From assembly GCA_905339255.1 (NCBI GenBank), contig CAJPFO010000179.1, positions 1 through 33,568 on the forward strand: a stretch of 33,568 nucleotides of DNA, given 5' to 3'. Positions 7,390-14,626 of the stretch are shown piece by piece (the stretch's first letter is position 1; the number at the start of each line of letters is the position of its first letter). The notes below the pieces were generated by a model, which searched no databases, was not told the origin of the DNA, and was given only the letters and a program-made list of their open reading frames with translations. Source of the DNA: Myxococcaceae bacterium (GTDB taxonomy: Bacteria; Myxococcota_A; UBA9160). Position numbers and translations under genes: made by a program.

Positions 7390-8264
7390 CAGATCTCCCA
7401 GTCGGGGTCCCGGGTTCCGCGAGGCAACTCGCCGCGGGGACGGACCACCTGGCGCGGGGGCTCGGGAACGACGCGAGATCCCGGCGGGACCGAATGCGTG
7501 ACGAAGGCGTTGCCGCCGATCACGCTCCCGCGGCCGATCACCGTATCGCCGCCGAGGATCGTCGCCCCGGGGTAGATGGTGACGTCGTCCTCGAGCGTCG
7601 GATGTCGCTTCACGCCGCGGATGCTCTGGCCGAGCCTCGGCGAGAGGGCTCCGAGCGTCACACCCTGGTAGAGCCTCACGCGGTCGCCGATCTCGGAGGT
7701 CTCGCCGATCACCACCCCCGTCCCGTGGTCGATGAAGAAGCTCCGGCCGATCGTCGCGCCGGGATGGATGTCGATCCCCGTATCGCCGTGCGCGCGCTCG
7801 GTGATGATGCGCGGCACGAGCGGAACCCCCGAGCGATGGAGCTCGTGCGCGATCCGATAGAGCGCGATCGCGTGGATCGAGGGATAGCCGACGAGCACCT
7901 CGGCATGACTCCGCGCCGCCGGATCCCCCTCGAACGCAGCCTCGAGATCCTCGGCGAGGCGCGCCCGGATGACCGGCAGGCGAGCGAGCCAGCGCGCCAC
8001 GACCCGCTCCGCCGTCGTCCCGTCGGCAAGTGCGAGCGGCTCGAGAAGTCGGGGGAGCGCTTCGGCGAGGTCGGGAAGCTCGGTCTCGAGGACCGCTTGC
8101 TCGCGTTCGTGCAAGAGCAGCGCCTCGACGCGCAGCGCCCACTCTCCGACCGCGGCGCGGTCCGGGTAACCCTCCGAGCACGCCTTCGAGAGCGCATCGT
8201 CACCGCAGGCCGAAAGCGCCGCGATGGTTTCGCCGAGAGCGCGAGAGACGTCTGCGACCTTCAC
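7389..8264 (-). CDS. cysE: Serine O-acetyltransferase
   Basis: The enzyme acetylates L-serine with acetyl-CoA, the first step of cysteine synthesis. The protein (291 residues from GTG 8264) has an all-helical N-terminal domain of about 150 residues and a left-handed beta-helix of hexapeptide repeats. The second part shows the conserved [37 protein letters not shown] and [21 protein letters not shown]. The His-Asp pair of the active site is in DIHPG and DHGTG. GTG 8264 follows a clear GGAGGAG site; a GTG at 8285 would add seven residues and would place that site inside the gene. The N-terminal domain is longer than in E. coli CysE. It heads an operon with the CcmH-like and adenosyltransferase genes. 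Confidence 0.9.
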   Translation of the reverse strand: MKVADVSRALGETIAALSACGDDALSKACSEGYPDRAAVGEWALRVEALLLHEREQAVLETELPDLAEALPRLLEPLALADGTTAERVVARWLARLPVIRARLAEDLEAAFEGDPAARSHAEVLVGYPSIHAIALYRIAHELHRSGVPLVPRIITERAHGDTGIDIHPGATIGRSFFIDHGTGVVIGETSEIGDRVRLYQGVTLGALSPRLGQSIRGVKRHPTLEDDVTIYPGATILGGDTVIGRGSVIGGNAFVTHSVPPGSRVVPEPPRQVVRPRGELPRGTRDPDWEI

Positions 8265-8322
8265 GAGCCCCTCTCCTCCGCGCACCCCCCGCGCGGGGAG
8301 CGTAGCGCGCCCTCCCCCATGC

Positions 8323-8339
8323 GCCGGAAGGCCTTCGGC
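8323..8339. promoter_or_regulatory. Palindrome in the divergent cysE/nuclease region
   Basis: GAAGGCCTTC (8327-8336) is a perfect 10-base palindrome. With flanking GCC and GGC and one extra G it forms a 16-17-base inverted repeat. It lies in the roughly 180-base region between divergent starts at 8264 and 8446, so it could be an operator. TACGCT at 8371-8376 is a possible -10 box for the + gene. No regulator can be assigned. Confidence 0.3.
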
Positions 8340-8445
8340 GACGACGCGGGTGCTGGTCCGGGGATCGGGCTACGCTGCCCTCGCCCCCCCGCTTCTTCGG
8401 ATGATCCGGTTCGAGCGAGCACGCGCCGCCGCGCGGGTGAGGGTG

Positions 8446-9258
8446 ATGTCTTCCGTCTACAGCCACTCGGGCCTCTCCTCGTTCGAGAACTGCCCGCGGC
8501 AGTTCTACTTCCGTTACGTCGAAAAGGTCGAGGTGACTTCGGAGTCGATCGAGGCCTTTCTCGGCAAGCTGGTTCACGAGGTGCTCGAGCGGCTCTACCG
8601 CTTCGTCGGGGAAGGCAAGGTCCCGCGCCTCCCGAGAGTCCTCGAGCGCTACGAGGCCTGGTGGCACGAGCGGCTCGATCCGGCACGCGTGCGCGTGGTT
8701 CGAAGCGAAGTGCCGATCGACTTCTATCGCGAGACCGGAGCGCGCTGCCTCTCGAACCATTACCGGAGCCGCTACCCCTTCGACGCGGAGGAGACCCTCG
8801 GCCTCGAGGAGATGGTCCATTTCTCGCTCGACGAGGACGGGCGCTACCGCATGCGCGGCGTGATCGATCGGATCGCGCGCGCACGAGACGGCACGCTCGA
8901 GATCCATGACTTCAAGACCGGTCGCCGCGTCCCGTCCCAGGAGCGGCTCGACCAGGACCGCCAGCTCGCCCTCTACCAGATCGGCCTCTCGCGTCGCTAT
9001 GGCGAGGCGGCTCCCGTGCGCCTGGTCTGGCACTACCTCGCCGCCGGCGTCGTCCGCACCTCGTCGCGAACCCCCGAAGCGCTCCAGGCGCTCCGCGAGC
9101 AGACGATCCGGCTCATCGATCGCGTCGAGGCAGAGCACGAGTTCGAGCCGCGGCCGAGTGCGCTTTGCGCCTGGTGCGAGTTCCGGGAGATCTGTCCAGC
9201 GGCACGGAGCGCCTCGCCCCGCGCCTCGGCGCCTGCCCCGCCCGTGCTCGCCCCCTAA
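8446..9258 (+). CDS. PD-(D/E)XK nuclease with Fe-S cysteines (RecB/Cas4/AddB-like)
   Basis: This 270-residue protein is a stand-alone nuclease of the RecB/Cas4 type. The core has His44 in GKLVHEVLE, Asp141 in GVIDRI and Asp155-Phe-Lys157 in EIHDFKTG, the metal-binding and catalytic set. The QxxxY motif (RQLALYQIGL) follows. Cys16 (NCPRQFYF) with Cys241, Cys244 and Cys250 near the C-terminus (CAWCEFREIC) matches the arrangement that binds a 4Fe-4S cluster in AddB and Cas4. There is no helicase domain, and no Cas genes or repeats are nearby, so a DNA-repair exonuclease is more likely than CRISPR adaptation. ATG 8446 was chosen because homologues start just before YSxSxLSxFENCP; ATG 8401 would add 15 residues. 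Confidence 0.88.
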   Translation: MSSVYSHSGLSSFENCPRQFYFRYVEKVEVTSESIEAFLGKLVHEVLERLYRFVGEGKVPRLPRVLERYEAWWHERLDPARVRVVRSEVPIDFYRETGARCLSNHYRSRYPFDAEETLGLEEMVHFSLDEDGRYRMRGVIDRIARARDGTLEIHDFKTGRRVPSQERLDQDRQLALYQIGLSRRYGEAAPVRLVWHYLAAGVVRTSSRTPEALQALREQTIRLIDRVEAEHEFEPRPSALCAWCEFREICPAARSASPRASAPAPPVLAP

Positions 9259-9290
9259 GACCCGGTGCCGATCCCGCCGATGAGCCCGGC

Positions 9291-9776
9291 GTGGCGTCGA
9301 GCGAGAACCGACCGCGGCTTCTGTGTCGCTGCATGGGCGTGTCGAGCCCGCGCATCTTCGCAGCGGTTCGCGCCGGCGGCCTGCGCTCCGTCGACGAGGT
9401 CACGAAAGCGGTGCGTGCCGGCGGCGGCTGCGGCACCTGCCATCCCGAGATCGACGAGATCCTCGCAGACGCGAACGGAGCGCCCTATCCCGAAGCACTC
9501 CGCCTCGAAAACCGGCTCGTGAACGAGTCGGAGGTGTCGAACCGGATCGAGAGCTCGCTCGACTCGGGAGTGCGCCCCGTGCTCGCCGAGCGCGGTGTGC
9601 GCCTCTCGGGGTTCTCCTCGAGCGGCCTCGTGGTCCGGGTGCGCCTCCAAGGCGAGCGCGCGGCGGAGGCGGCTGGCTTCATCGAGAGCGAGCTCCGCAG
9701 GCTCGTCTGCCGCGATTTCTCGGTCGAGATCGAGGAGGCCCCATCCCCGGGCGACTCGAACCGAGCGCCCGACTAG
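9291..9776 (+). CDS. BFD-like [2Fe-2S] domain plus NifU-C-like domain protein
   Basis: The 161-residue protein begins with a BFD-type [2Fe-2S] domain (residues about 10-60). CRC and CGTC form the CxC...CxxC ligand set used in bacterioferritin-associated ferredoxin and the central NifU domain. After a linker comes a segment resembling the NifU C-terminal domain (VRPVLAERGVRLSGF, VVRVRLQGER, then ELRRLVCRDF). That domain normally has a CxxC after its second strand; here the loop is GERAAEAAG with no Cys, so cluster binding there is doubtful. GTG 9291 keeps the CxC motif; the ATG at 9333 would delete it. No strong ribosome-binding site is visible. It follows the Fe-S nuclease by 32 bases. A role in Fe-S handling is inferred. 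Confidence 0.75.
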   Translation: MASSENRPRLLCRCMGVSSPRIFAAVRAGGLRSVDEVTKAVRAGGGCGTCHPEIDEILADANGAPYPEALRLENRLVNESEVSNRIESSLDSGVRPVLAERGVRLSGFSSSGLVVRVRLQGERAAEAAGFIESELRRLVCRDFSVEIEEAPSPGDSNRAPD

Positions 9777-9804
9777 GAGAGTGCGACGCGGCGCCAGAAT
9801 CCGG

Positions 9805-9810
9805 TAGGCT
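9805..9810 (+). promoter_or_regulatory. Candidate -10 box (TAGGCT) of gloB
   Basis: TAGGCT in the context CCGGTAGGCTCGCG ends eight bases before the gloB ATG. Transcription would start at or next to the start codon, and no ribosome-binding site is visible, which fits a leaderless mRNA. No clear -35 box is seen. Confidence 0.4.
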
Positions 9811-9818
9811 CGCGAGCC

Positions 9819-10577
9819 ATGGCGCTTCGCATCGAGCGGATTCCCACCCTCCGGGACAACTACACGTATCTCCTCGTCTGCGAAGCGACCGGCGAGGCCG
9901 CGGTCGTCGACGCCCCCGAGGCGGCGCCCGTCGTGCGCCGCGTCGAGTCCTGCGGAGCGCGAGTCCGACAGGTGCTCTCGACGCATCATCACCCGGACCA
10001 CTGTGCGGCGAACCCCGAGCTCGCCGAGCGCTTCGGGGCTCCGGTCCTCGGCCACGTGAGCGACGCCGATCGCCTCCCCGGCTTAACGACGGGCCTCGAG
10101 GAAGGAGACGTCGTCCGGGTCGGAGCGGAGACGGCCCGGATCCTCCACGTTCCTGCCCACACGCGCGGGCACATCGCGTACGTCTTCGACGCTGCGAAGG
10201 CGATCTTCTCGGGCGACACGCTCTTTGCAGCGGGATGTGGGCGGCTCTTCGAGGGAACGCCCGCGATGATGTTCACGGCGCTCTCGGAGAAGCTCGGCAG
10301 GCTCCCCGACGACTATCGGGTGTTCTGCGGCCACGAGTACACCGAGAGCAACCTGCGCTTCGCAGCGCACGTCGAGCCGGAGAACCGGGCCATCGCGGAG
10401 AAGCTCGAACGTGTGCGGAAGCTCCGGGCGCGCCGTGCTGCGGACTGGCACGACGCCGCTGCGGAGGAGATGACGATTCCCTCCACCCTCGCCGAGGAGT
10501 GGGCGACGAACCCCTTCCTGCGAGCGCGCAACGCGGCCGAGCTCGGGCGCCTGCGTGCGGAGAAGGATCGCTTCTGA
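9819..10577 (+). CDS. gloB: Hydroxyacylglutathione hydrolase (glyoxalase II)
   Basis: Glyoxalase II hydrolyses S-lactoylglutathione to lactate and glutathione, completing methylglyoxal detoxification. The 252-residue protein matches the family length. The metal motif THHHPDH is at residues 55-61. Further ligands are in VPAHTRGH and GDTLFAAGCGRLFEG, and in the CGHEYTESNLRF segment typical of true GloB proteins. The C-terminal region carries the family's glutathione-contact region (KLRARRAADW, then NPFLRAR). It is cytosolic. The gene starts eight bases after a TAGGCT box without a Shine-Dalgarno site. Its TGA is overlapped by the inferred CTG start of the thioesterase. Confidence 0.93.
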   Translation: MALRIERIPTLRDNYTYLLVCEATGEAAVVDAPEAAPVVRRVESCGARVRQVLSTHHHPDHCAANPELAERFGAPVLGHVSDADRLPGLTTGLEEGDVVRVGAETARILHVPAHTRGHIAYVFDAAKAIFSGDTLFAAGCGRLFEGTPAMMFTALSEKLGRLPDDYRVFCGHEYTESNLRFAAHVEPENRAIAEKLERVRKLRARRAADWHDAAAEEMTIPSTLAEEWATNPFLRARNAAELGRLRAEKDRF

Positions 10578-11050
10578 GCGACCGCCTCCGAGACGCCCGG
10601 TCGCGGCCGAGCGAGATCCGTCCGTCCCCGGATCTCGTCACGGTCGTTCGCCATCGAGTCCCGTTCTACGAGACGGATGCGATGAAGATCGTCCACCATG
10701 CGAACTACGTGCGTTATCTCGAACTCGCGCGCGTGGCGTGGATGGACGAGCACGATCGCCCCTATCGCGCCTACGTCGCCGAAGGGCTCCACTTCGCCAC
10801 GATCCGGGTCGAGGTCGACTACCGCCGTTCGGCGGCGTTCGACGACGTCCTCGAGATCGCGACCTGGATGGAATGGGTCCGGGGCGCATCGCTGCGGATG
10901 TCGTACGCGATCCACCGCGAAGGCGAAGTGTTGGCCGTGGCCGCCACCGAGCACGCGATGGTCGACGAGAGCGGACGGCCTCGCAGGATCCCGAAGGATC
11001 GGCGCGACGCGCTCGCCACCCGTGCGCTCTCGCGACGCCAGGGCGCCTGA
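10574..11050 (+). CDS. Acyl-CoA thioesterase, hotdog fold (YbgC/4HBT type)
   Basis: This family hydrolyses acyl-CoA thioesters in the cytosol. The diagnostic segment is VRHRVPFYETDAMKIVHHANYVRYLELAR-like, with the catalytic Asp in ETDAM followed by VHHANY. The first in-frame ATG (10682) lies inside this motif and would remove the first strand and the catalytic Asp. No ATG, GTG or TTG lies upstream. CTG 10574 overlaps the gloB stop (CTGA), has AAGGA six bases upstream and gives 158 residues with the complete fold, so it is the likely start. The 3' end abuts the convergent DUF1232 gene with no gap. The substrate is unknown; aromatic or short acyl-CoA is typical. Confidence 0.85.
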   Translation: MSDRLRDARSRPSEIRPSPDLVTVVRHRVPFYETDAMKIVHHANYVRYLELARVAWMDEHDRPYRAYVAEGLHFATIRVEVDYRRSAAFDDVLEIATWMEWVRGASLRMSYAIHREGEVLAVAATEHAMVDESGRPRRIPKDRRDALATRALSRRQGA

Positions 11051-11521
11051 TCAGGGTCGTCGCGCGAAGCCGAGCGTCCGCCACAGGCGCTCGATCATCC
11101 CGCCGACCTGCGCCTCGGCGAAGGAAAGCACGCGCTGGATGGCCTCGAGCGCGTCGCCCTGCCCGGACCAATGCGAGCGAACGACGTCTGGATGGACGTG
11201 GTTCACGAGCCTCGAAAGCGTCGCCGCCACCACCAGCAGATCGTCGAGGAGCCCGATCGGGCCGAGCAGCACCTCGGGAAGGAGATCGATCGGCGAGAAG
11301 ATGTAGCCGACTCCGAGCAGCGCCAGGCCCTTCGCGCCGATCCCGATCCGATCGTCGCGCAGCAGCCGGAGCAGCAGCACGGTGAGATCGGGAAGCAGCA
11401 GGAGCAGGTCTCCGACCCCGGAGGACTCGCCGGGGCGCGGCGCGACGATCCTCGAGCGGATGCGGTCGTAGAGGCGGACCTCGCGCGGGTTGAGCTCGAT
11501 CGTGATGGGGTCTTGCGTCAT
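11051..11521 (-). CDS. DUF1232 (YkvA-like) membrane protein
   Basis: This 156-residue protein has the DUF1232 signature: GYIFSPIDLLPE, then LGPIGLLDDLLVV, forming a hydrophobic hairpin. A preceding amphipathic or membrane segment (GVGDLLLLLPDLTVLLLRLL) and a basic C-terminus flank it. The function of the family is unknown. Its ATG overlaps the stop of the FabL-like gene (ATGA), so it is the last gene of the operon running from 15544. An envelope or lipid-related role is inferred only from that company. Confidence 0.82.
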   Translation of the reverse strand: MTQDPITIELNPREVRLYDRIRSRIVAPRPGESSGVGDLLLLLPDLTVLLLRLLRDDRIGIGAKGLALLGVGYIFSPIDLLPEVLLGPIGLLDDLLVVAATLSRLVNHVHPDVVRSHWSGQGDALEAIQRVLSFAEAQVGGMIERLWRTLGFARRP

Positions 11522-12306
11522 GCCACCAGGGCCTCGCCCCCGTCGACGTGGATCACGTTTCCCGTGATCCACCCGCAGGCGGGCGCCGAGAGCGCGACGA
11601 GCGAACCCGCGACGTCCTCGGTCGTCGTGAGCCGCCCTCGGGGATGGCGCTCGCGGACGCGCTCGACCATCGTCTCGAAGCCGGGGATCTTCTGGGCCGC
11701 GGGGGTATCCGTGACCCCGGCGCAGATCGCATTGACCGTGATCTCCTCCTCCGCGAGTTCGACGGCGAGCTGGCGGACGATCCCTTCGAGTGCGCTCTTG
11801 GCCGCCGAAACCGGGCCGTACGCGGGCCAGACGCGTCTTCCTCCTTCGCTCGTCATCGCGAAGACGCGCCCTCCGCGCTCGAGGAGCCCGGCCGCGAAGA
11901 GGGCTTGCGTCCAGTCGACGAGACTCGTCGCCATCACCTCGAGCGTCATCGACATCTGCGCGGCACTGACCGCGCGGCCGCTTCGCGCGACGAGAGGCAG
12001 CAGCGTCCCGAAGGCGAGCGAATGAAGCAGCACGCGAACCCGCGGCCCCGAGCCGATCGCCTCGCGCAGCGATGCGACGATCGCGGCGCGCTTTTCCGGA
12101 TCGGCAGCATTCGCGTTCGAGAACAGCGCCCGCCGTCCGGTCTTCTCGACGTCGCTCGCGACCGCCTCTGCGAGCGGCTGGGTCGCCTTGCGGTCGAGGT
12201 GGACGCCACAGACGTCGAGCCCCGCCCTTGCGAACGCTCGCGATGCCGCGGCGCCGAAGCCGCTCGACGCGCCGAGCACCACGCACCATCCCGGCTCAAG
12301 GCCCAT
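11518..12306 (-). CDS. Enoyl-ACP reductase-like SDR (FabL/FabI type)
   Basis: This 262-residue short-chain dehydrogenase is closest in pattern to the FabL/FabI enoyl-ACP reductases, which reduce the double bond in fatty acid elongation with NAD(P)H. The cofactor loop is GASSGFG (12-18). Catalytic residues are spaced Tyr163-x6-Lys170 (YGPVSAAK), the enoyl-reductase spacing, not the YxxxK of ordinary SDRs. HSLAFG (95-100) matches the FabI HSIAF strand, and the end (GRLTTTEDVAGSLVALSAP, then VDGGEALVA) is FabL-like. The accessory Tyr of FabI (about ten residues before the catalytic Tyr) appears to be Ser. The gene overlaps the upstream lipoprotein gene by 11 bases and sits in an operon with an acyltransferase, which suggests a specialised lipid. 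It could also be a saccharide or polyketide reductase. Confidence 0.78.
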   Translation of the reverse strand: MGLEPGWCVVLGASSGFGAAASRAFARAGLDVCGVHLDRKATQPLAEAVASDVEKTGRRALFSNANAADPEKRAAIVASLREAIGSGPRVRVLLHSLAFGTLLPLVARSGRAVSAAQMSMTLEVMATSLVDWTQALFAAGLLERGGRVFAMTSEGGRRVWPAYGPVSAAKSALEGIVRQLAVELAEEEITVNAICAGVTDTPAAQKIPGFETMVERVRERHPRGRLTTTEDVAGSLVALSAPACGWITGNVIHVDGGEALVA

Positions 12307-13732
12307 TCGAGGTCTCCTCGTCCGCCGCGTCCCGTGCGGCGGCGACCGCCGGAAGCCCGAGCAGCCCCGCGACCGGCGCCCCATCGAGCTCACCGATCTC
12401 GAAGCCGAGCAAGCGTGCCACCGTCGGAGCGACGTCGACCTGCCGCAGCGTGTCGATTTGCGTGCCGGAGCGCAAGCCGCGCCCCCACGCGACGAAACCC
12501 GGAGCCGCTGCGCCCTCGAGCGAACCCCAGCCGGCGCGGACCGGCGCAGGCGCAAGCAGCGGCGCGTCGATCGCCTCGCCGATCCAGAAGCCCTCGGCGG
12601 CCTCGAGGCCGAACCACGCCTCGCGGTCGGCACCGCGGGCAAGAAGCTCCCGCGCGGCGACGATCCGGAAGGCCCCGGAACGTGCGGCAAGGGCCTCGAG
12701 CGCCCGGCGCGCGAGGCGCGCGTCGTCTTCTCCGCGTGCGTGCACGAGGCCCGAGCCACCGTTCGCGCTCACCCAAGCCGTCCAGCGAGCAGGTGCCCGG
12801 GAATCGCTTGCCGGGACCACCAGACCCGCCTCGCGCAAGAGCACGTTGGGATGGACCGCCGTGTCGACGCTCGACGCCCCGTGCGATCCCACCACGAGGA
12901 TCGCGCTCGATTCGAGGAAGCCTTCGTCTCGCAGGCAATCGACCAGGCGAGCGATCTCCGAGTCGGTGCTCGCGAGTGCGGTGGCCGCCCGCTCCGAATC
13001 GGGCCCGGCCGCAGCGAGCGCGGGAGCGGCCTGCGAGAGATGGACGAGCAGGAGCGCGGGCGGCGTGCTCGAACCGAGCACGTCGCAGGCGAGCCCGACG
13101 AGAAGCCGGTCTCGCGCGGGCCCATCGTCGGCGATCGACGGATCGGCCGCGCCGCGACGCATCGCCGGCTCGAGCAGGCCCGGGCTCAGGTGCGACTCGA
13201 TCCAATCCTTCCACACCACATCGGGTGCGAGCTCGAAGCGCTCCGGAAAGACGAGGTCGATGCGGCCCGCGTTCGATCCGGGCCAGCCGAGCGCGACCGA
13301 GCGCCGCCCCGAATCCGCGACCGCGTCCCAGAGCGCCGGAGTGCGCAGTGCCGGCCTCGGTGTCGCACGCCGGCTCTCGCTCCCGTGCGCGCCGAGCACA
13401 CGGTCGGCCGTGATCCCGTGATGTGCGGGGAGCCGACCCGTCACGAGCGTGGCGTGCGCGGGGTACGACGTGGCGGGCGCCACCGCATCGACGCCGGCGG
13501 CCCGTGCACCCGCTCGGCCGAGCGCCGCCACGGTCGGCATCGACGCAGGCGCCCCCGGCTCGGCGCGGGTCTGCTCCACCCCCATCCCTGCGACGCTCAC
13601 GAGGACGAGTCGGGCGGGAAGCCTCGCCGCGTCCGCGAGTTCGGGAAGCGAGCCGCTGCCCTCGAGGCCGGGATTCGCGCACGCCACGAGCGAGAGGGCA
13701 GCGAGCGCTCTCCATGCACGGGCAGACCGCAC
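12296..13732 (-). CDS. Alkaline-phosphatase/type I phosphodiesterase-fold lipoprotein, apparently inactive
   Basis: This 478-residue predicted lipoprotein has a good lipobox (SLVAC, Cys18). The fold is recognisable: a first strand LVLVSVAGMG, the nucleophile-turn region PATSYPAHATLVTGRLP, GITADRVLG, VVWKDWIE, VVGSHGASS and the family's end motif QVDVAPTVARLLG. However, the metal-binding positions do not match. The Asp expected in the first strand is Ala48; the Asp and His of the usual DxxGH segment are absent (SQAAPALAA); the SDHG motif reads GSHG; and the late HGY-type His is missing. Ser89 aligns with the nucleophile. It probably binds rather than cleaves. The start is GTG 13732, overlapping the acyltransferase stop by one base (TAGTG). 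It is in the five-gene lipid-type operon. Confidence 0.8.
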   Translation of the reverse strand: MRSARAWRALAALSLVACANPGLEGSGSLPELADAARLPARLVLVSVAGMGVEQTRAEPGAPASMPTVAALGRAGARAAGVDAVAPATSYPAHATLVTGRLPAHHGITADRVLGAHGSESRRATPRPALRTPALWDAVADSGRRSVALGWPGSNAGRIDLVFPERFELAPDVVWKDWIESHLSPGLLEPAMRRGAADPSIADDGPARDRLLVGLACDVLGSSTPPALLLVHLSQAAPALAAAGPDSERAATALASTDSEIARLVDCLRDEGFLESSAILVVGSHGASSVDTAVHPNVLLREAGLVVPASDSRAPARWTAWVSANGGSGLVHARGEDDARLARRALEALAARSGAFRIVAARELLARGADREAWFGLEAAEGFWIGEAIDAPLLAPAPVRAGWGSLEGAAAPGFVAWGRGLRSGTQIDTLRQVDVAPTVARLLGFEIGELDGAPVAGLLGLPAVAAARDAADEETSNGP

Positions 13733-14622
13733 TAGAAAAAGACCCCGCGACGCTCGCCGCGTCCTCGCGCGAACATCCGCTCGATCGCCCGCCGGACCTC
13801 GTCGACTTTCTGCTGGATCACGGCGTCCTCGTCCGTCGACGCACCGTCGAAGTGGAGCGGCTCGCCGAAATAGAGGTGGTATTTCACCGGGAGCGGCAGG
13901 AGTCCGAGCGGACCGAGCCACGGGAAGGTCGGGGTGATCGGAAACGCCGGCATTCCGAGGAGCTTGCCGAGCGCCGGAAAGTTGAGGAGCCCCGGCTGCT
14001 GCTCCTCGGATCCCACGACCGCCACCGGGACGATCGGCGTATCCGTCTCGAGCGCGAGCCGCAAGAAGCCGAGGCCGAAGCGTTGGAGCTTGTAGCGCTG
14101 GTCGATCGTCTTGTTCATCCCGCGCACGCCCTCCGGGAAGGCGAGCACGCATTCGCCGGCTTCGAGCATCGAGGCGCAGTTCTCGGGGGTCCCCACCAGC
14201 ACCCCGCCGCGAGCCATCCAGATGTTGACCCACGGGATCTGCGGCACCCAGAACTCCGCCATCGCCCGCACCACCCGCGGCGGCTCGGCTTCGAGGAGCA
14301 TCGCCGCCGAGATCATCATCCCGTCGAAGGGGAGCTGCCCGGCGTGGTTCGCGATCAAGAGCACCCGGCCGCGGGGCACGCGGTCGATGTCGTGCGTCTC
14401 GGTGCGGAAGTAGCGCCGATGGAGGAGCGCCGCGAAGAGGGCACTCGGGCGAACGGCCGCGGGCGAGAAGCCGAAAGGATCGAAGCCGAACTCGTTCAAG
14501 CGCGTCGGGATCTTCGAGAGGCGATCGTCGACCTCGCGCTCCAGGTCGCGGAGCGAGAGCGGAAGGAGCGCCCCACCGAGATCGCGCGCCACCGATCGAA
14601 CACCCGAGAGGATGGGGAGCAC
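13732..14622 (-). CDS. Lysophospholipid acyltransferase family protein (copy 1)
   Basis: Proteins of this superfamily move acyl chains from acyl-CoA or acyl-ACP to glycerol or other lipid acceptors at the inner membrane. The 296-residue protein has the catalytic His93 and Asp100 in ANHAGQLPFDG; this is an Hx6D spacing, as in MGAT-like members, not the classical Hx4D. The acceptor-site motif is FPEGVRG, followed by KTIDQRYKLQRFG. PITPTFPWLGPLGLLP near the end is shared almost exactly with the acyltransferase at 21354-22487, so the two are paralogues. GTG 14622 follows GAGGAAG. It lies four bases after the SDR gene and overlaps the lipoprotein gene. The acyl acceptor is unknown. Confidence 0.85.
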   Translation of the reverse strand: MLPILSGVRSVARDLGGALLPLSLRDLEREVDDRLSKIPTRLNEFGFDPFGFSPAAVRPSALFAALLHRRYFRTETHDIDRVPRGRVLLIANHAGQLPFDGMMISAAMLLEAEPPRVVRAMAEFWVPQIPWVNIWMARGGVLVGTPENCASMLEAGECVLAFPEGVRGMNKTIDQRYKLQRFGLGFLRLALETDTPIVPVAVVGSEEQQPGLLNFPALGKLLGMPAFPITPTFPWLGPLGLLPLPVKYHLYFGEPLHFDGASTDEDAVIQQKVDEVRRAIERMFARGRGERRGVFF

Positions 14623-14626
14623 GGCG

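Noticed and set aside
8446-9258. Cas4 from a CRISPR system
   Set aside because: Nuclease and Fe-S residues fit, but there are no repeats and no cas genes; RecB/AddB-like repair enzymes share the same features.
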